A stretch of DNA of 64,000 bases from Pyrenula massariospora (Eukaryota; Ascomycota; Eurotiomycetes; Pyrenulales; Pyrenulaceae), in contig JAGFMI010000001.1 in the NCBI GenBank assembly GCA_021030905.1, forward strand, positions 2,585,230-2,649,229. Direction: 5' to 3'. This document shows positions 10,551 through 22,359 of this stretch, piece after piece (the first letter of the stretch is position 1; each line of letters starts with the position of its first letter). Made by a program: the position numbers and the translations under genes. The notes beneath the pieces were generated by a model. It did no database searches. It had not been told where the DNA came from and saw nothing but the letters and a program-made list of their open reading frames with translations.

Positions 10551-13500
10551 ATGGGAAGGAAAGGTCGGATTCGAGTTCATGTGGATGAGCATACAACAAT
10601 GCTCTCTCCACCCCTGATGAGCTACTCTGATGGAGCACCATTAGGAAAATCCCCAACAGAACGCCTCCAAGAACAGCAGCGACTGAAGTATTATCGTCCA
10701 CTTGCAACAAGGTCTTGGACTCTATTTATGTTTCTATGCGCTATTGCGGCGAGCATCGCACTGCTGGAAGTCACGCTGGCCACTCACCATCGCTTGTCTG
10801 ACTACGCTTCAATCTCTCGTCGAAATTCCACACCTAACCCTCCTCCCCGATATAGGATAGAAAAGAGACAAAACTCCACGACTGGCCAACCTCCATCTGT
10901 CGCAGAGCTGACCCTGACAACTCCCAGCGTATCACCACATCCTATAGATACCGGGGAGCTTGCCTTGACATCAACAACAGAAGCCAATACGACGCCAATA
11001 ACATCGCCAAGTACGGATAGCGCAGCGTTAATGCCAACGAGTACAACGTTCCCGGGAGCGCAACTGACGTTGACGAGTTCGAAGTCATCAGACTTACTAA
11101 CACCGACGAGTACGACTATCCCAGGGGCGCAACTGACGCTGACGAGTTCGAAGTCGCCTGCCCTTGGTGCACAATTAACATTGACGAGTTCGACCTCATC
11201 TGTCCCACTAACACCGACACATACGACTATACCTGGCGCACAACTTACACTGACAAGTTCGAATTCGCCTGAATCAGTGACACCGACTGGCACAACTATA
11301 CCTGACGCACAATTAACACTGACGAGTTCGAAGTCATCTGTCCCAGTGACACCGACTCGAACGACTATCCCTGGCGCACAGTTGACACTCACAAGTTCGA
11401 ACCCGCCAGATGTTGAATTAACACTATCGAGTTCGAAATCACCTGACATAATGTCGACACCAGTGAGTCTGACTATACCCAGCTTACAAGTGGCACTGAC
11501 AAGTCTGAAGTCTCCGCATGCTGAATTAACACTGACCAGTGCAAAATCACTTGACGCAAAATCGACACCGACGGGTACGACTATACCTGGCGCACAATTA
11601 ACACTGACAACTTCGAAATCGCCTAATGCTGAATTGATACCTGCAAACTCGAAGTCACCTGACGCAGGACCAACACCAACTGGTACGACTGTACCTGGCG
11701 CGCAATTATCACTAACGTCTTCTGGTGCACAATTGACACTGACCACACCGACCCATGGAGACAACGCGGCGTTGAAGCTAACGAGTTCGCCTTCTCCCAG
11801 CATACAATTGACGCTCACCACTTCAGTGTCCTCTTTGACTTCGCCTGGCGCACAACTGACGCTGACCACTTCAACGTTACCCCCCTCGATAATTGCAGCA
11901 ATGAATACAAATAGCAAACCACTGACGCCGATCCCTCCAAAGTCGCTTTCCCCTCAACCTAGTGCAGGATCGACATCGAACTCGCCCAATATGCTGACTG
12001 ATTCTGATGCGCCCGTGAAAATGTCCGGTTCTGGTTCGCGTACTGCGCAGCTGGCGTCGGCCTCCCCGTCTAGGGGTAGTGGTGGAACATTTTTGCTGGG
12101 CACTGTTTCCGGTTCAATCACGAATATCTCGCCAGGTGCTACTTTCGGGTCACAGCTTGACGTAGACCAGAGTCCTTCGGGTGGAACATTTCCGGCATCA
12201 TCTCAAGGTCTCACATCAGGACTCACGATCACCTCTGGTGTTGGGGATCCACCTTCCTCATCGTGGCTCTCATTCATATCCGCACCTACTCCAGGAGGTC
12301 TAAACTCAGATCCAGCAGAATCAGATCAAGCTCTAGGGAGTCCAGATCAAGACTCGGACCCGTTACATCTCTCCTTCTCGAGCCCAGCTTCGGGAAGTAA
12401 TATAGCTTCCACCTTTACCAGCAATCCCCATTCATCTGCAACCATATCCTCAGATCCAGGTGTTCAAAACTCTACTGCTCCGACTCGTCCTAACCCGATT
12501 TCCGAGCTGAACGTGTCGAATCAGTTCCGAAAGATCGATTACTTTTTCGCAATGTACCTCCCAACACTCCTCGCTGTTGCTCTTCAATCGGCATGGACTA
12601 TTGTGTATGCCTGTGTGAAGATGATGGAGCCGTTTTATCAGCTAGCGCAGGCTAATGGTGCATTGTCCAAGGACACCTTGTCCGCAGAATATTTGTCAAG
12701 TGGGCTCTCATTGCCCTCCTTGCAAGCGATTCTTAGCGGACACTGGGTTATGCTCTTGGCGAGCCTTGTCCACATAGCTATGGCTCTCTTGGTGCCACTC
12801 GCGGGTGAATCAATGACAGTCGAACCAATGGGATACTGCAAGACAGCGCTTTCGGATCATCAGCCTTGTAATCCCGCCTGGATGGTCAATTTGCCCGTCC
12901 TACGCTGCATGGAGAGTCTCCTCTGCCTCATGTTCCTCATGGTGTTTGTAATGATCCTGCTTAATCGCCAAAGAGTCAGCGGCGTATTCTCGGACCCATC
13001 TCGGATTGCCACAATGGCAGGTCTTCTCGGACATCAGCCACTTATGGAGGATTTGCGTGACATCCCACCACAAGCATCAAAGTCTGAAGTTAAAAAAGTT
13101 CTAACAGGCAACCGCTACATGCTGGGCACATATACTACCTCTGCTGGCCGTCAGCGGTATGGAGTCATCAAACTGCCCTCTTCAGCCAGCACGGAGTACA
13201 AGCCCGTCTCAAACCCAAGCTTCACAAATTATGATCTCTCATCGTCGTCCTATCGGTCCCGTCACATCATCCGTGGGCTAAACAATCTACTCCTTCTAAT
13301 CCTAACGCTTGGCCTCCTCTCTATAGTGGTAGCCTACTACCTAATGAGCGGCAAACAATCCCTCAACGTCTTCCTCAACTCCAACACCTTTGGGCCCCGC
13401 TTCCTCCTCTCCGCCCTCGCCGTCCTAATATCCAGCACCCTCAAGCGCGTCGAGCGCGAAACTCGGCTCATGGAGCCTTACCGCCTCCTCTTCTCCCCTC

Positions 13501-13985
13501 CTTCCAAGCCCGCCTACGAAACCATATTCGTGGGTTTAAGCTCAACTCCACTTACGACAATATTTACCTCTCTACGCCGCGGCCGCTTCTTCGTATCGGC
13601 CATCGCCCTTGCAACCTACCCGCTCTCCGAAATCTTGATGATCGCCGTCCCTGGGATCCCCTTCACGGACGCGCAGATCCGCCCCACATACCTGGCAAGC
13701 ACGTATATCAGTATTGGTATTTGCTCCGTCATCGCGTGCTGTGCGCTGGCGGTGTTCTGGAGGAGGAGGAGTGACCCGCCGGTGCCGAGGATGCCGGATA
13801 CGTTGGCGGGAGTTTGGCTGTATTTGTGTGAGAGCGGGATGGCGGAGTGTGATGAGAGAGAGGGGGAGGTGGATGGCGAGGCGATCTCGGATGAGGGGAG
13901 GTATGCGGGGAGGAGGTACTGGTTTGGACTGTGTGCGACGGCGGAGGGAGGGGAGAGGTGGAAAGTCGATGAGGATTATGAGTAA
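10551..13985 (+). CDS. DUF3433-like membrane protein with repeat-rich stalk
   Basis: One uninterrupted frame of 1144 aa. A short cytosolic N-terminus leads to a transmembrane helix (SWTLFMFLCAIAASIALLEV, about residues 60-80). Residues ~158-450 form degenerate repeats built on TTIPGAQLTLTSSKSP, very rich in Thr, Ser and Pro and probably O-glycosylated. A Ser/Gly-rich linker follows. From about residue 663 several transmembrane helices occur, starting FFAMYLPTLLAVALQSAWTI and followed by VKMMEPFYQLAQANGA. That motif is typical of fungal DUF3433 membrane proteins. The role of the family is not established, and a cell-surface or wall-associated role is only inference from the stalk. The last ~80 codons switch to G-ending codons after about 13730. 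A later start at 10599 (MLSPPLMS) is possible. Confidence 0.82.
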   Translation: MGRKGRIRVHVDEHTTMLSPPLMSYSDGAPLGKSPTERLQEQQRLKYYRPLATRSWTLFMFLCAIAASIALLEVTLATHHRLSDYASISRRNSTPNPPPRYRIEKRQNSTTGQPPSVAELTLTTPSVSPHPIDTGELALTSTTEANTTPITSPSTDSAALMPTSTTFPGAQLTLTSSKSSDLLTPTSTTIPGAQLTLTSSKSPALGAQLTLTSSTSSVPLTPTHTTIPGAQLTLTSSNSPESVTPTGTTIPDAQLTLTSSKSSVPVTPTRTTIPGAQLTLTSSNPPDVELTLSSSKSPDIMSTPVSLTIPSLQVALTSLKSPHAELTLTSAKSLDAKSTPTGTTIPGAQLTLTTSKSPNAELIPANSKSPDAGPTPTGTTVPGAQLSLTSSGAQLTLTTPTHGDNAALKLTSSPSPSIQLTLTTSVSSLTSPGAQLTLTTSTLPPSIIAAMNTNSKPLTPIPPKSLSPQPSAGSTSNSPNMLTDSDAPVKMSGSGSRTAQLASASPSRGSGGTFLLGTVSGSITNISPGATFGSQLDVDQSPSGGTFPASSQGLTSGLTITSGVGDPPSSSWLSFISAPTPGGLNSDPAESDQALGSPDQDSDPLHLSFSSPASGSNIASTFTSNPHSSATISSDPGVQNSTAPTRPNPISELNVSNQFRKIDYFFAMYLPTLLAVALQSAWTIVYACVKMMEPFYQLAQANGALSKDTLSAEYLSSGLSLPSLQAILSGHWVMLLASLVHIAMALLVPLAGESMTVEPMGYCKTALSDHQPCNPAWMVNLPVLRCMESLLCLMFLMVFVMILLNRQRVSGVFSDPSRIATMAGLLGHQPLMEDLRDIPPQASKSEVKKVLTGNRYMLGTYTTSAGRQRYGVIKLPSSASTEYKPVSNPSFTNYDLSSSSYRSRHIIRGLNNLLLLILTLGLLSIVVAYYLMSGKQSLNVFLNSNTFGPRFLLSALAVLISSTLKRVERETRLMEPYRLLFSPPSKPAYETIFVGLSSTPLTTIFTSLRRGRFFVSAIALATYPLSEILMIAVPGIPFTDAQIRPTYLASTYISIGICSVIACCALAVFWRRRSDPPVPRMPDTLAGVWLYLCESGMAECDEREGEVDGEAISDEGRYAGRRYWFGLCATAEGGERWKVDEDYE
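11026..11900 (+). repeat. Degenerate coding tandem repeats (stalk)
   Basis: Imperfect repeats lie in frame within the DUF3433-like gene. The recurrent nucleotide core resembles CTGACGAGTTCGAAGTC, preceded by a CCTGGCGCACAA-like segment that encodes PGAQ. Unit length varies because some copies lack the TTIP part, giving shorter LTLTSS units. Such arrays commonly vary in copy number by slippage or unequal exchange. Confidence 0.8.
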
Positions 13986-14508
13986 ATCATATCTTCTATG
14001 GGTTCTGGATAATTCATAATGACTTTTTGATTGCAATGCTGCGACTACCATGACACAAGGACAAAAGTCATGTTAGAAACAAACTTTTGTGCCCCTTTCC
14101 AAAGCTCTCTTCTTTCTTGACCCCGAGAGTCTGGGTCTGAGGCTGCGTCTTGGCGTTTTTCGCGACGAAGCTGCTCAGCCTTCGCGATGGCTTGCAGCAT
14201 AGCCTCATTGATCAGGATGTATGCCCCTCCACACCTGCACCTAGGCGGCTATCGAATGCCAAGGATTTATGCGGATTACTTACCTGTCTTAGGAGTCCTT
14301 CCTGTAAGTTTCGACTAATATTCAGCTCCACGGGACGTTAGACAGGCTCTATGTTGACTCGCCATTGTCTTTGCATCGAGATACATTCACGCAGCTCGCT
14401 GTTGATTATCTTGGCGGCAGGCATAGATGATTGCTTGTAGCGATCTCTGTGAGCGAGGCTTTCATAGCGTCTCCGACCGTGAATACACTGAAATTCTTTC
14501 TTCTGATC
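13986..14508. other. Spacer before HET gene 1
   Basis: This 523-bp region holds the 3' end of the DUF3433-like transcript and the promoter/5' leader of the HET gene. No other gene is supported. An in-frame upstream ATG at 14431 would add MLVAISVSEAFIASPTV to the HET protein, but the later ATG looks more natural. Confidence 0.5.
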
Positions 14509-16883
14509 ATGGCGAGAACTTCTTCACCACAGGCGTCGCCGAGTATAGAGGAAGACTATGGGTGGCTTCCTCAGTACTACAATGGACCGTCTCCGCTGGA
14601 GCATATGGATGAGACTCGTAGGTTCTCTGTGGTTGCTGTTATAGCGCGCTTTCAGCCTGATAATTGTTAATCTCATAATTTTGTCTAGTGCGAGATAAAT
14701 TGGTTCGAGAAACTCTCGAGAAGAGCGCTGTCAACATTGCTGCTTTTTGCAAAACCTGCCAGGCTCTCATTCACAAAGCGACTAGTGCCATTCGTAACGA
14801 AAAGGTACAGCGTTCACATGACAGGTGTGAACAGACTGTTTCCGACATCGCGAAATCAGCTACCAAGGGGTGCAGACTTTGCAAACTGCGGCTTCACCAA
14901 GCATACCAGTATGGAACTCTTGGAAAGACCAAATTGGTTGGATGCGAGGTATCCTCGGTCTACGGTCAATGTGACATTGACTGTAAATTTAAAAACCCTT
15001 CTTTCAACCGCTTACAGGACGAGAAAATCCACGTCATCCGAGTCTCCTACGAAAGTGCCTCTGATGGTTTTGTGAAATCCCAATCGCTACGACAAATAGA
15101 GACGAGCAAGTTATCTCTGGTCCAACGAGTGTTTAACGATGATGAAGACAGCACGAATTCTTTTGCTAGCTTCGAGATCGCTAAAGAATGGATTCGAGAA
15201 TGCACAATGTCACATATACAGTGTGAAAGACCAATGAACAGAAAGCGCAGTCTGCCAACTCGTCTGATTGACTTAGGGCCAGGTCGCTCGATCCAACCGA
15301 GACTCTGTTATGGTGCTAACCTGCCTGTAAATGTCGTCTATTGCACGCTTTCTCATTGCTGGGGAAGGGAAAAATTCATGGTGCTTGAACAGAATAACAT
15401 AAACGACTTTGAGCAACACATTCCGGTCCATAATCTTCAAAAAACTTTTCGTGATGCAATGGAGATATCAAAACGTTTAGAAGTCCAGTATGTCTGGATC
15501 GACTGCATGTGCATTATCCAAGGTGCGCTAGATCTCTTTCCAGAGCTACCTACCACTTATTCTGATGTTTGGAACACAAAAGACTCGCAGGATGACTGGC
15601 TCGCTGAAAGCGCGAACATGGCAGAAGTTTATCGCAACTCCTTTTGCAATATTGCTGCTGCCGCGTCGCCAGATGGCTCTTTTGGATGCTTTAGAGCAAG
15701 AAATAGGCGAGATTTGGAGGCCAAGTATGTCGATATCCGCCATGAAGGTGAAGTATTTAGATGCGTAAGCAGATGGTTTGATACGGCCTCCTTGCCCGTT
15801 GATGAGATGCTCCAGGGACCCCTGTACAAGCGATCATGGGTCGTTCAAGAAGTCATGTTAGCGCCACGGACCTTACATTTCTGGAACGACCGTCTAGTTT
15901 TCGTTTGTCAAGACTCGTGGAAAGACGAGTTCATCGAGGAACCTTTCGTAAGACGGCGTTCAAAATTCCCACGCATATCTTCACGAAACTATGGGACCTG
16001 TATTGGTAATGATAAAGATCTCACGGCCCTCGGAATACAGAGTTGGCACGGAATTGTTGAGCACTATTCTGGATCGCAGTTGACTTACCCAGAGAACGAC
16101 AGACTTGTGGCAATAAGAGGAATTGCTGAGGTATTAGGCAGTCAGCAAGATTACGTCGCTGGCCTTTGGAGGCCATTCATCGAATGGCAGTTACCCTGGA
16201 GACCTGATCGCAATAGAAATCAGAGAGCACCCTTAGAAAAATTGGGGTTTCCTTCGTGGACTTGGGCGTCTATTGATAGCAGGATTAGATTCAAACACGA
16301 CAACTTCCATCTTCATCAACTTCAATACAAGTCTTCTCTTAAAGTCATCGAGATACAGTGTGCCGATTCACAAAGCCTTAACACCACGAAAAGCAATGCT
16401 ACCCTACTCGTTGAATCAAGTATCATGTGTATGAATCTCAAGAGTGGGAACACCGGATCTTCCTTGGAGAAATGCTTTTTCCAGATTTTACCAAAAAAGA
16501 TGACTTGGAGGGGTTGGATGAAGCAAATATCAAGTGGAGGCCTGTATGAACTGCTGCAATTTCGGAAAAGCTTCGAAGCAGATGTTTACTGGGATAGCCT
16601 TGATCATCCAAAGAATGGATCTCTTGTGTATTTTTCTATCCTGGGCGCTTCTGAGAATCAAAACACCTGGACGTGTCTCATTCTGCTACCATCACGTGAC
16701 AGGGAGTGCTTCACCCGATGTGGACTCTTTGAGGTGAGCACAGAGATCTTATCAGAAGAGCAATTTGATGCGATCGGTAGAGCGAGTGAGGAGCACATCG
16801 ATGCACAGACTGAGCTCTACGTGAGGAAAACGCAGCCAGAACAAAAAGGCGGACGACCAAGATATATTTTCAAGATCGAATGA
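14509..16883 (+). CDS. HET-domain (heterokaryon incompatibility) protein 1
   Basis: There are two exons, 14509-14617 and 14689-16883, with a 71-nt intron (GTAGGT...TTGTCTAG). The product is 767 aa. Two CxxC pairs lie near the N-terminus (CKTC, CRLC). The HET domain carries all three landmark blocks: YCTLSHCWG, YVWIDCMCIIQ, and the WLAESANMAEVYRNSFCNIA block. A conserved KRSWVVQEVMLAPRTLHF follows, as in this family. HET proteins trigger regulated cell death or growth arrest when genetically different hyphae fuse, and some contribute to general immunity. The C-terminal half has no recognised domain and is probably the specificity or regulatory part. Adenine- and thymine-ending codons are more common than in the housekeeping genes. 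The next ~3 kb downstream is gene-poor. Confidence 0.9.
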
Positions 16884-19800
16884 AGTTCCATGGCATCAAC
16901 TCTTTCTACTTGAATCGTAAATGGGTGGAGACGAAGTTGTTGGCATTGGATACTGCTTTAGATGATCGAGTAAATGTCGAAGAAGGGTGTGAGAAAAGAA
17001 GGTTTGGACAATGCTGGGATTAACAACTATTTACGGGAAGAACTTTAGCAAATCGGGCTCTAATTTTGTTCACGTCCCTTGTTGCGATGTGGCTGTCACG
17101 CTCTTCACGACTACCCCTCGTTGCAGACTCCGTCGCCTTCTAACAGCCGCTTACTATGCGCAAACTTGCGGTAAAACGGGAGCTTTTGGTAAGACCTCAA
17201 GAGCCTCTCCTCAGTAGCAGTGAGTGATTTTGGGCTCAAAAACCTCACGCTATGACGAATCAAAGCTCAAATTCCAGCGATTTGAGAAATTTCAACTCCC
17301 CAGAGTTACTGCAGAGGTGTGGGTCAGAAAACGCCGGAGAATTGTCGGCAATGGTCTCCGCAGATGCCTTTGGTCGATCCTCTCATAAAATACATAAACT
17401 GGCACTAGTAGGACTTTAAAGGTTACGCTTCGACCTTAGACTTGAATTATATATGTCGAAGTTGGTGCTAGTGAAAGAGTTCTAAGAGAACATAATTCCT
17501 ATATTTAGGTGTGTACAGCCGGCGGACATTCATTGACTGACTCGGTGGTAGGATGTAGCAGCAGCTGTGGAAGATCTAACCTAACATAGGCAATTACGGC
17601 TTGAATATTATCCGGAGTGAGAAGCATGCGAAATCATCCGTTGAGGTTTAAAAGTCGTTGATTGCCGCCAAGCGCTTGGCTTTTGGGTTTGGCTCGCCGT
17701 CTACCGCTGGCAGAGAGCAAAACCCCTTGCTCAAGAGCGTAAAGTTGTGGCCATCGACCAAGCGGCTTCATGAATTAATCTCGATACCTGCGCCATGCTC
17801 GAAATCCGCAAGCCGATGCTCAGCCAGGTTTCGGAGCTGTTGATCCGCCGTGTAACTCTGAAGCTTGGACATGCAAGGTCAGACCCTGCATCTAGGCCGC
17901 ATTAGAACGACAAGAGATTTCACCGCAGGACCCTGGGATCGAAGGACCCATTCGTCTTCTGACCCTGCGGTGACAAGTCTTGGACCGCTGACCAATACGC
18001 TTTGACATTTTCGGCGACCGTTGCCTCATCGTTGTTTGTCCGATCGCGCTCAGTGCTCGGCACGTTGATCTTATGCCTGGATGTCACTGCAGGAGCTTCT
18101 CTAGCATCCCTGCGTCGATCACCGTTGACAACGGATCATGCAGCTTGCACCTTCAGGAGCGCTCTATGATTGGTACACTCTGTCACTGATATTCTTGCAG
18201 ACGGCTTGTCCTGGCCGGAGATGATTACAATTTAGCTAGCCCACGAAAGGGTATAATTGCTACTTAAAATTTCTTTCTATTTTGGGACTCCCAACGGACG
18301 TATTCGGTGTCAAGAATCGCATCAATATTTGCGAGAGATATTGATCCCCCTCGCAGGCTCGATGGCCTTCCGCTGAACCGCACCTGAATCGCTTGAGACA
18401 CCCTGATTTGCGACGCAGATTTTGAAAAAGAGGCGCAAAATTTCATCGATTAGGAGTCTAGCTTACTCCTCGACACTCGGCAGCAGGACAGAAAGTACAT
18501 TTTCACGTCATTCAATACTTCTCTCAATCTCTGGAGCGACCTTGAAGCTAAACCAACTGGTCTCTGCAAAAAAAATTTTCTGGCGGAACTCTAGAGTGCG
18601 GGAGGCTGCAGCAACCTTCTGTTTTTGATCTGGGTCTAAGACCTCCTAGTCAGATTTATGCACGATCTCTATTAACTTATCTGCACGGTGATCTGTTTGA
18701 GGGGTAGTATCTTTGACCTCGTCCCAAATCAATGGTCAAGTCCTGCCAGATCTCGGCAATCGGCGCCGTTGCATCAACAAAGATGCCATCGAAGCTAGAG
18801 GTAAGAGTCGCTGATTATTTGTAAGCATATTATTTTCTCTTCTACGCATTTTCCTAATTGCGAGTCTCGTGTGCCGAAAAGAATTTCTACTAATTGCATT
18901 TAAGCCGCACTTTTAGGATGCAATGTAAGTCGCGTGGTGCGGGGACATTCCTCCCTATCCATCCCTTCTGAGCCACGTTCCAGAAAGCAGATGTGATTTG
19001 AACACAGGCAGCGAGGGAAGTTAGTAGCTGCTCCACAATAGGGAAAGAATGAGCGCCAATCATCTGAAGGTGTCAACAGCCATCAAGCCTTCCACGAGGT
19101 TTTCATTGAGCTATGGCATCTTATTACGCCACGATCCTGAAACTTCCGCTCATAATTTCGATCACGACACGGCAACCCGCCTTGTCTTATACAGATCTTG
19201 CGCCTCCCCACGAGTGAAGGGAGGCTTGCACAAAAGTTTTTGCATTCTTCTGGCATTTCACGGTGTCGCATCCAAGATTTGGTATGGGAAAATGGTAAAC
19301 AGCTCTGGCAGGTGCTAGGATTATATAGGTGAGCTCTGCGACTTCCTCCTTTATCATTCATCGGCTCTTGTCTTCAAGCCGGTCGCTCTTTGCGCATGCC
19401 TCATTGTTGTCAACAAGAAAACCGAAGAACCAATCACCGTTCTGCTATTGGAGTGCTGTCGAAGTCACGCTTAGCGTGTTCCCTGTTTGCCTCGTATCAG
19501 GTACTTGACGAGGTGGCGTTCGCCGTTGTGATGGTACCATTTGAGATAGATGAGATACTCCTTTTCTCCTTTCAGGCTTTTGGAAAGGAGTATTTGTTTT
19601 AAAAGACGATAACAACCGCGTCTAATGCTCCTCTCAGAAAAATGTGCGGAATTCACTTTGATCGCAACGGGTGAGACACCCACTGGAGTTTGTTCATTAC
19701 TTCTTCCCGGAAGTCCGCAGTATTCACCTTCACCTTGTCAGGCGGACACCCAACGCTGTACTTTGATTTACCGGGAACATCTCCCGTGTGAAGAACACAC

Positions 19801-19935
19801 TTAATCACTTTATTCAGATCGGTGGTTGCATCTTAGACTTTTCGTTGAGCGAGGACTTATATCCTTATTCCTTAACACCAACACTGGACCTGAAAGTGAC
19901 AAATTAAAGCTTCTTATATACTGGGGTCTTCATCG
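16884..19935. other. Gene-poor 3-kb stretch with decayed coding traces
   Basis: No complete gene can be assembled. Between about 17650 and 18830 the minus strand gives several protein-like fragments in different frames (KFCASFSKSASQIRVSQAI at 18400-18446; FVDATAPIAEIWQDL near 18780), interrupted by stops. This suggests an old, unrecognised host gene in decay. The remainder is AT-leaning spacer. The last ~150 bases (TATATAC near 19916) look like the promoter of the TmpA-like gene. Confidence 0.45.
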
Positions 19936-21516
19936 GTGCTTACATCTCTCGACATGGCCTGTCATGACGTAGAGAAGTCTGGAGCATTGGTTTCCTTAAC
20001 GCTTCAACCTCATGAAACCAGGTCTCATCGGCTCGCTCATTTTTTCACTAGGACTTTCAAAGGTTCGAATGAGTCTGACGATGAATATGCCATCAAATCC
20101 TGTCCAACTAGATCTCGCACCACATCTACAGATTCTTTCGCAGCTACGCCTCAGAACATCCAAGGAGACGCATATCGCCGATCAGAATTACCAGCTAAGA
20201 GCCATTGTCGTCCATTTCGCTGGCTGATCTTCTATCTGATGTCTACCTATCGTCTGCTTTTCAGTATTGCAATCCTAGGTAACCTCCTTGCACCGATCCC
20301 GATTCTAGTACATTATCGACAGCGTAAAGCTCCACGGTACGATTTCATCGCGACAGCAGCCGCCATAAACACCGCCATAGCCGTTCTGACGCGCCAGGAG
20401 CTCGCTATCAATACTCTGTATTCGATCTTTCTGAAGACCCCTTCATGGCTGCCGCGCCAAATTCGGATCATGTGTGCGAAGGTTTACCATTATGGTGGAG
20501 CTCACAGCGGTTGTGGAATAGCAGCCGCGGTATGGTTCACGCTCTTTCACTTCTCCATCATTAATGACTGGGTCGCTTCCAAGCAGCCTTCGATCCGCGA
20601 TTATCCAGCCATCCTGGCTCTGACATGTATTCTGGATGTAATTCTCTTGGGAATAATTATCACTGCACATCCGTCAGTCCGAGCATGCTACCACAACACG
20701 TTCGAGCTCATCCATCGGTATGCTGGCTGGACCGTCCTACTCCTTTTCGGCGTCCATGTGGTGTTGATCTCAAACTTCACTCGCCACGTCGACTCTGAGA
20801 GACATAATCAGATTTATTATCTGATGATCAATCCTTCCTTGTGGCTTGTGCTTGTTTCCATGATGATGGCTGGCATTCCATGGCTGCGTCTGAGAAAAGT
20901 TGAAGTTCGTCCGGAACCGCTATCTGACCATGCGGTTCGATTGCATTTTCCATCCCTAAAATCGCCCCGCTGCTCAAGCATCAGGCTCGCCAACAAACCC
21001 TTGAAAGATTGGCATAGCTTTGTCACGATATTAGAGCGCGATGCACCCGGCTTTTCTGTGATCGTTTCTCACGCCGGCGACTGGACTGGTGGCATCATTC
21101 AAAATCCTCCGGAAAGGCTTTGGACTCGAGGTATTCCGACTTTCAACCTTCTCGCCATGGCTCGCATCTTCTCTCCTGTTCTGCTCGTCTGTACCGGATC
21201 AGGAATCGGTCCTATTCTGTCATTTATCACGACCCAGCAACAACATCCATGTCGCATTTTGTGGTCCGCGTCCTCTCCTCACCATACCTTCGGGCAAGAG
21301 ATCATTGACGACGTAGCCCAAGCCGACCCAAAGGCGTGCATTGTCGACACACGTGTAGCAGGCAGACCGGACCTAGTCAAGCTAGTCTTCCAGCTATTTG
21401 TCGAGTCAGGAGCTGAAGCGGTTTTTGCCGTCTCGAATCCGGCTGTCGTACGGAAGCTGCGGTATGGATTAAAGAGCAGGGGAGTTCCATTCTTTGCACC
21501 AATATTCGACTCTTGA
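19936..21516 (+). CDS. TmpA-like integral membrane protein (ferric-reductase fold)
   Basis: One uninterrupted frame of 526 aa. A hydrophilic N-terminus (~90 aa) precedes about six transmembrane helices (FYLMSTYRLLFSIAILGNLL; DYPAILALTCILDVILLGII; HRYAGWTVLLLFGVHVVLIS). Histidines in YHYGGAHSGCG, HFSI, FELIHRYAG and GVHV occupy positions like those of membrane ferric reductases. The cytosolic C-terminus resembles an oxidoreductase module with a nucleotide-binding glycine motif, VCTGSGIGPILSF, at about residue 418, and ends EAVFAVSNP...SRGVPFFAP. This matches the TmpA family of Aspergillus, linked to conidiation signalling. A redox role is expected, but the substrate is unknown. Translation may start at 19936 or at the in-frame ATG at 19954 (MACHDVEKSG). 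Confidence 0.75.
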   Translation: MLTSLDMACHDVEKSGALVSLTLQPHETRSHRLAHFFTRTFKGSNESDDEYAIKSCPTRSRTTSTDSFAATPQNIQGDAYRRSELPAKSHCRPFRWLIFYLMSTYRLLFSIAILGNLLAPIPILVHYRQRKAPRYDFIATAAAINTAIAVLTRQELAINTLYSIFLKTPSWLPRQIRIMCAKVYHYGGAHSGCGIAAAVWFTLFHFSIINDWVASKQPSIRDYPAILALTCILDVILLGIIITAHPSVRACYHNTFELIHRYAGWTVLLLFGVHVVLISNFTRHVDSERHNQIYYLMINPSLWLVLVSMMMAGIPWLRLRKVEVRPEPLSDHAVRLHFPSLKSPRCSSIRLANKPLKDWHSFVTILERDAPGFSVIVSHAGDWTGGIIQNPPERLWTRGIPTFNLLAMARIFSPVLLVCTGSGIGPILSFITTQQQHPCRILWSASSPHHTFGQEIIDDVAQADPKACIVDTRVAGRPDLVKLVFQLFVESGAEAVFAVSNPAVVRKLRYGLKSRGVPFFAPIFDS

Positions 21517-22359
21517 AGAACATAGTAACGCTAGAAATTTCGGCGTTTCGGCTTAGTGACCCTCAGCTTTGCAATCTCGAACGCATGCTTCAAAAAGATT
21601 GAAAGCGATGCTTGGTTCTAAGTATAAATTATCTATCGATGGATTTTCGGCGATGCTTGGTCATGGCTTCAATTACTTGAGAAGCTTTCAACTCCCCATT
21701 TCGAATGCTGCGCATGGACATATGAGTCGCTCTCTTGGCTACCTGATGTTTCTATACTTTTGTCATTTTTCTGATCTACAAGAAATACCCAATTTACTAG
21801 CAGAAGATTCCGTTCAGCATACTCTTATTCTACGGCTGGATGCCGTTATATTTGAGAACTATACTTTTCGATACAGCGATATAGAGCTGAACTACCGCGA
21901 ATTATAAGTTCAGAAGATGTTTTAAACCAAGTAATTTCTCTACCTAAGCAGAGTGAGAAGACTAGATAGGTAGGTGAGAGGCTCGCTCTCCGATTGGCCG
22001 GAAACAGTGGGTGTGACCTAAGCGGACATGAAGCTCCCCACCTCGCGTCATGCCGAGATTTCTCCCCGGAGCTCTCCACCGTCATGCAACCATTCGTTTT
22101 TCTTGCTTCTTTGTATCTCCTGCTGTTTTCCGGTGGCACCTTGGCCTAATTCCCTCAATCTCACGTGAGAAGCTTTGGTCTCGATTATAAAAAGAGTCGT
22201 GGACGTCGAACACTGGATCAATTGGCTTGGTCACCGGCCGTCCCCGCATTTTGAGCCATCCCGGTAACCGCGCCCATCCGCGCAGAATAGCAGGAGAACA
22301 GCGTAGGGAGCATAAACGAACATCACCATTGAATTGCCAACGGTGGCACAGCCGTCAAG
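21517..22359. other. Intergenic, Rcf2 promoter side
   Basis: This 843-bp spacer contains no supported gene. The proximal ~200 bases before 22360 are the presumed promoter and leader of the respiratory factor gene. Confidence 0.55.

Noticed and set aside
10802-11917. 371-codon open frame on the minus strand
   Set aside because: It lies entirely antisense to the repeat stalk of the DUF3433-like gene. Its openness follows from the repetitive codons of the real gene, and its translation is a low-complexity VSVNCAPG repeat.
14138-14163. TGAGGCTGCGTCTTGG shared with about 63555-63570
   Set aside because: A 16-nt match in 64 kb is about what chance allows, and the flanks are unrelated.
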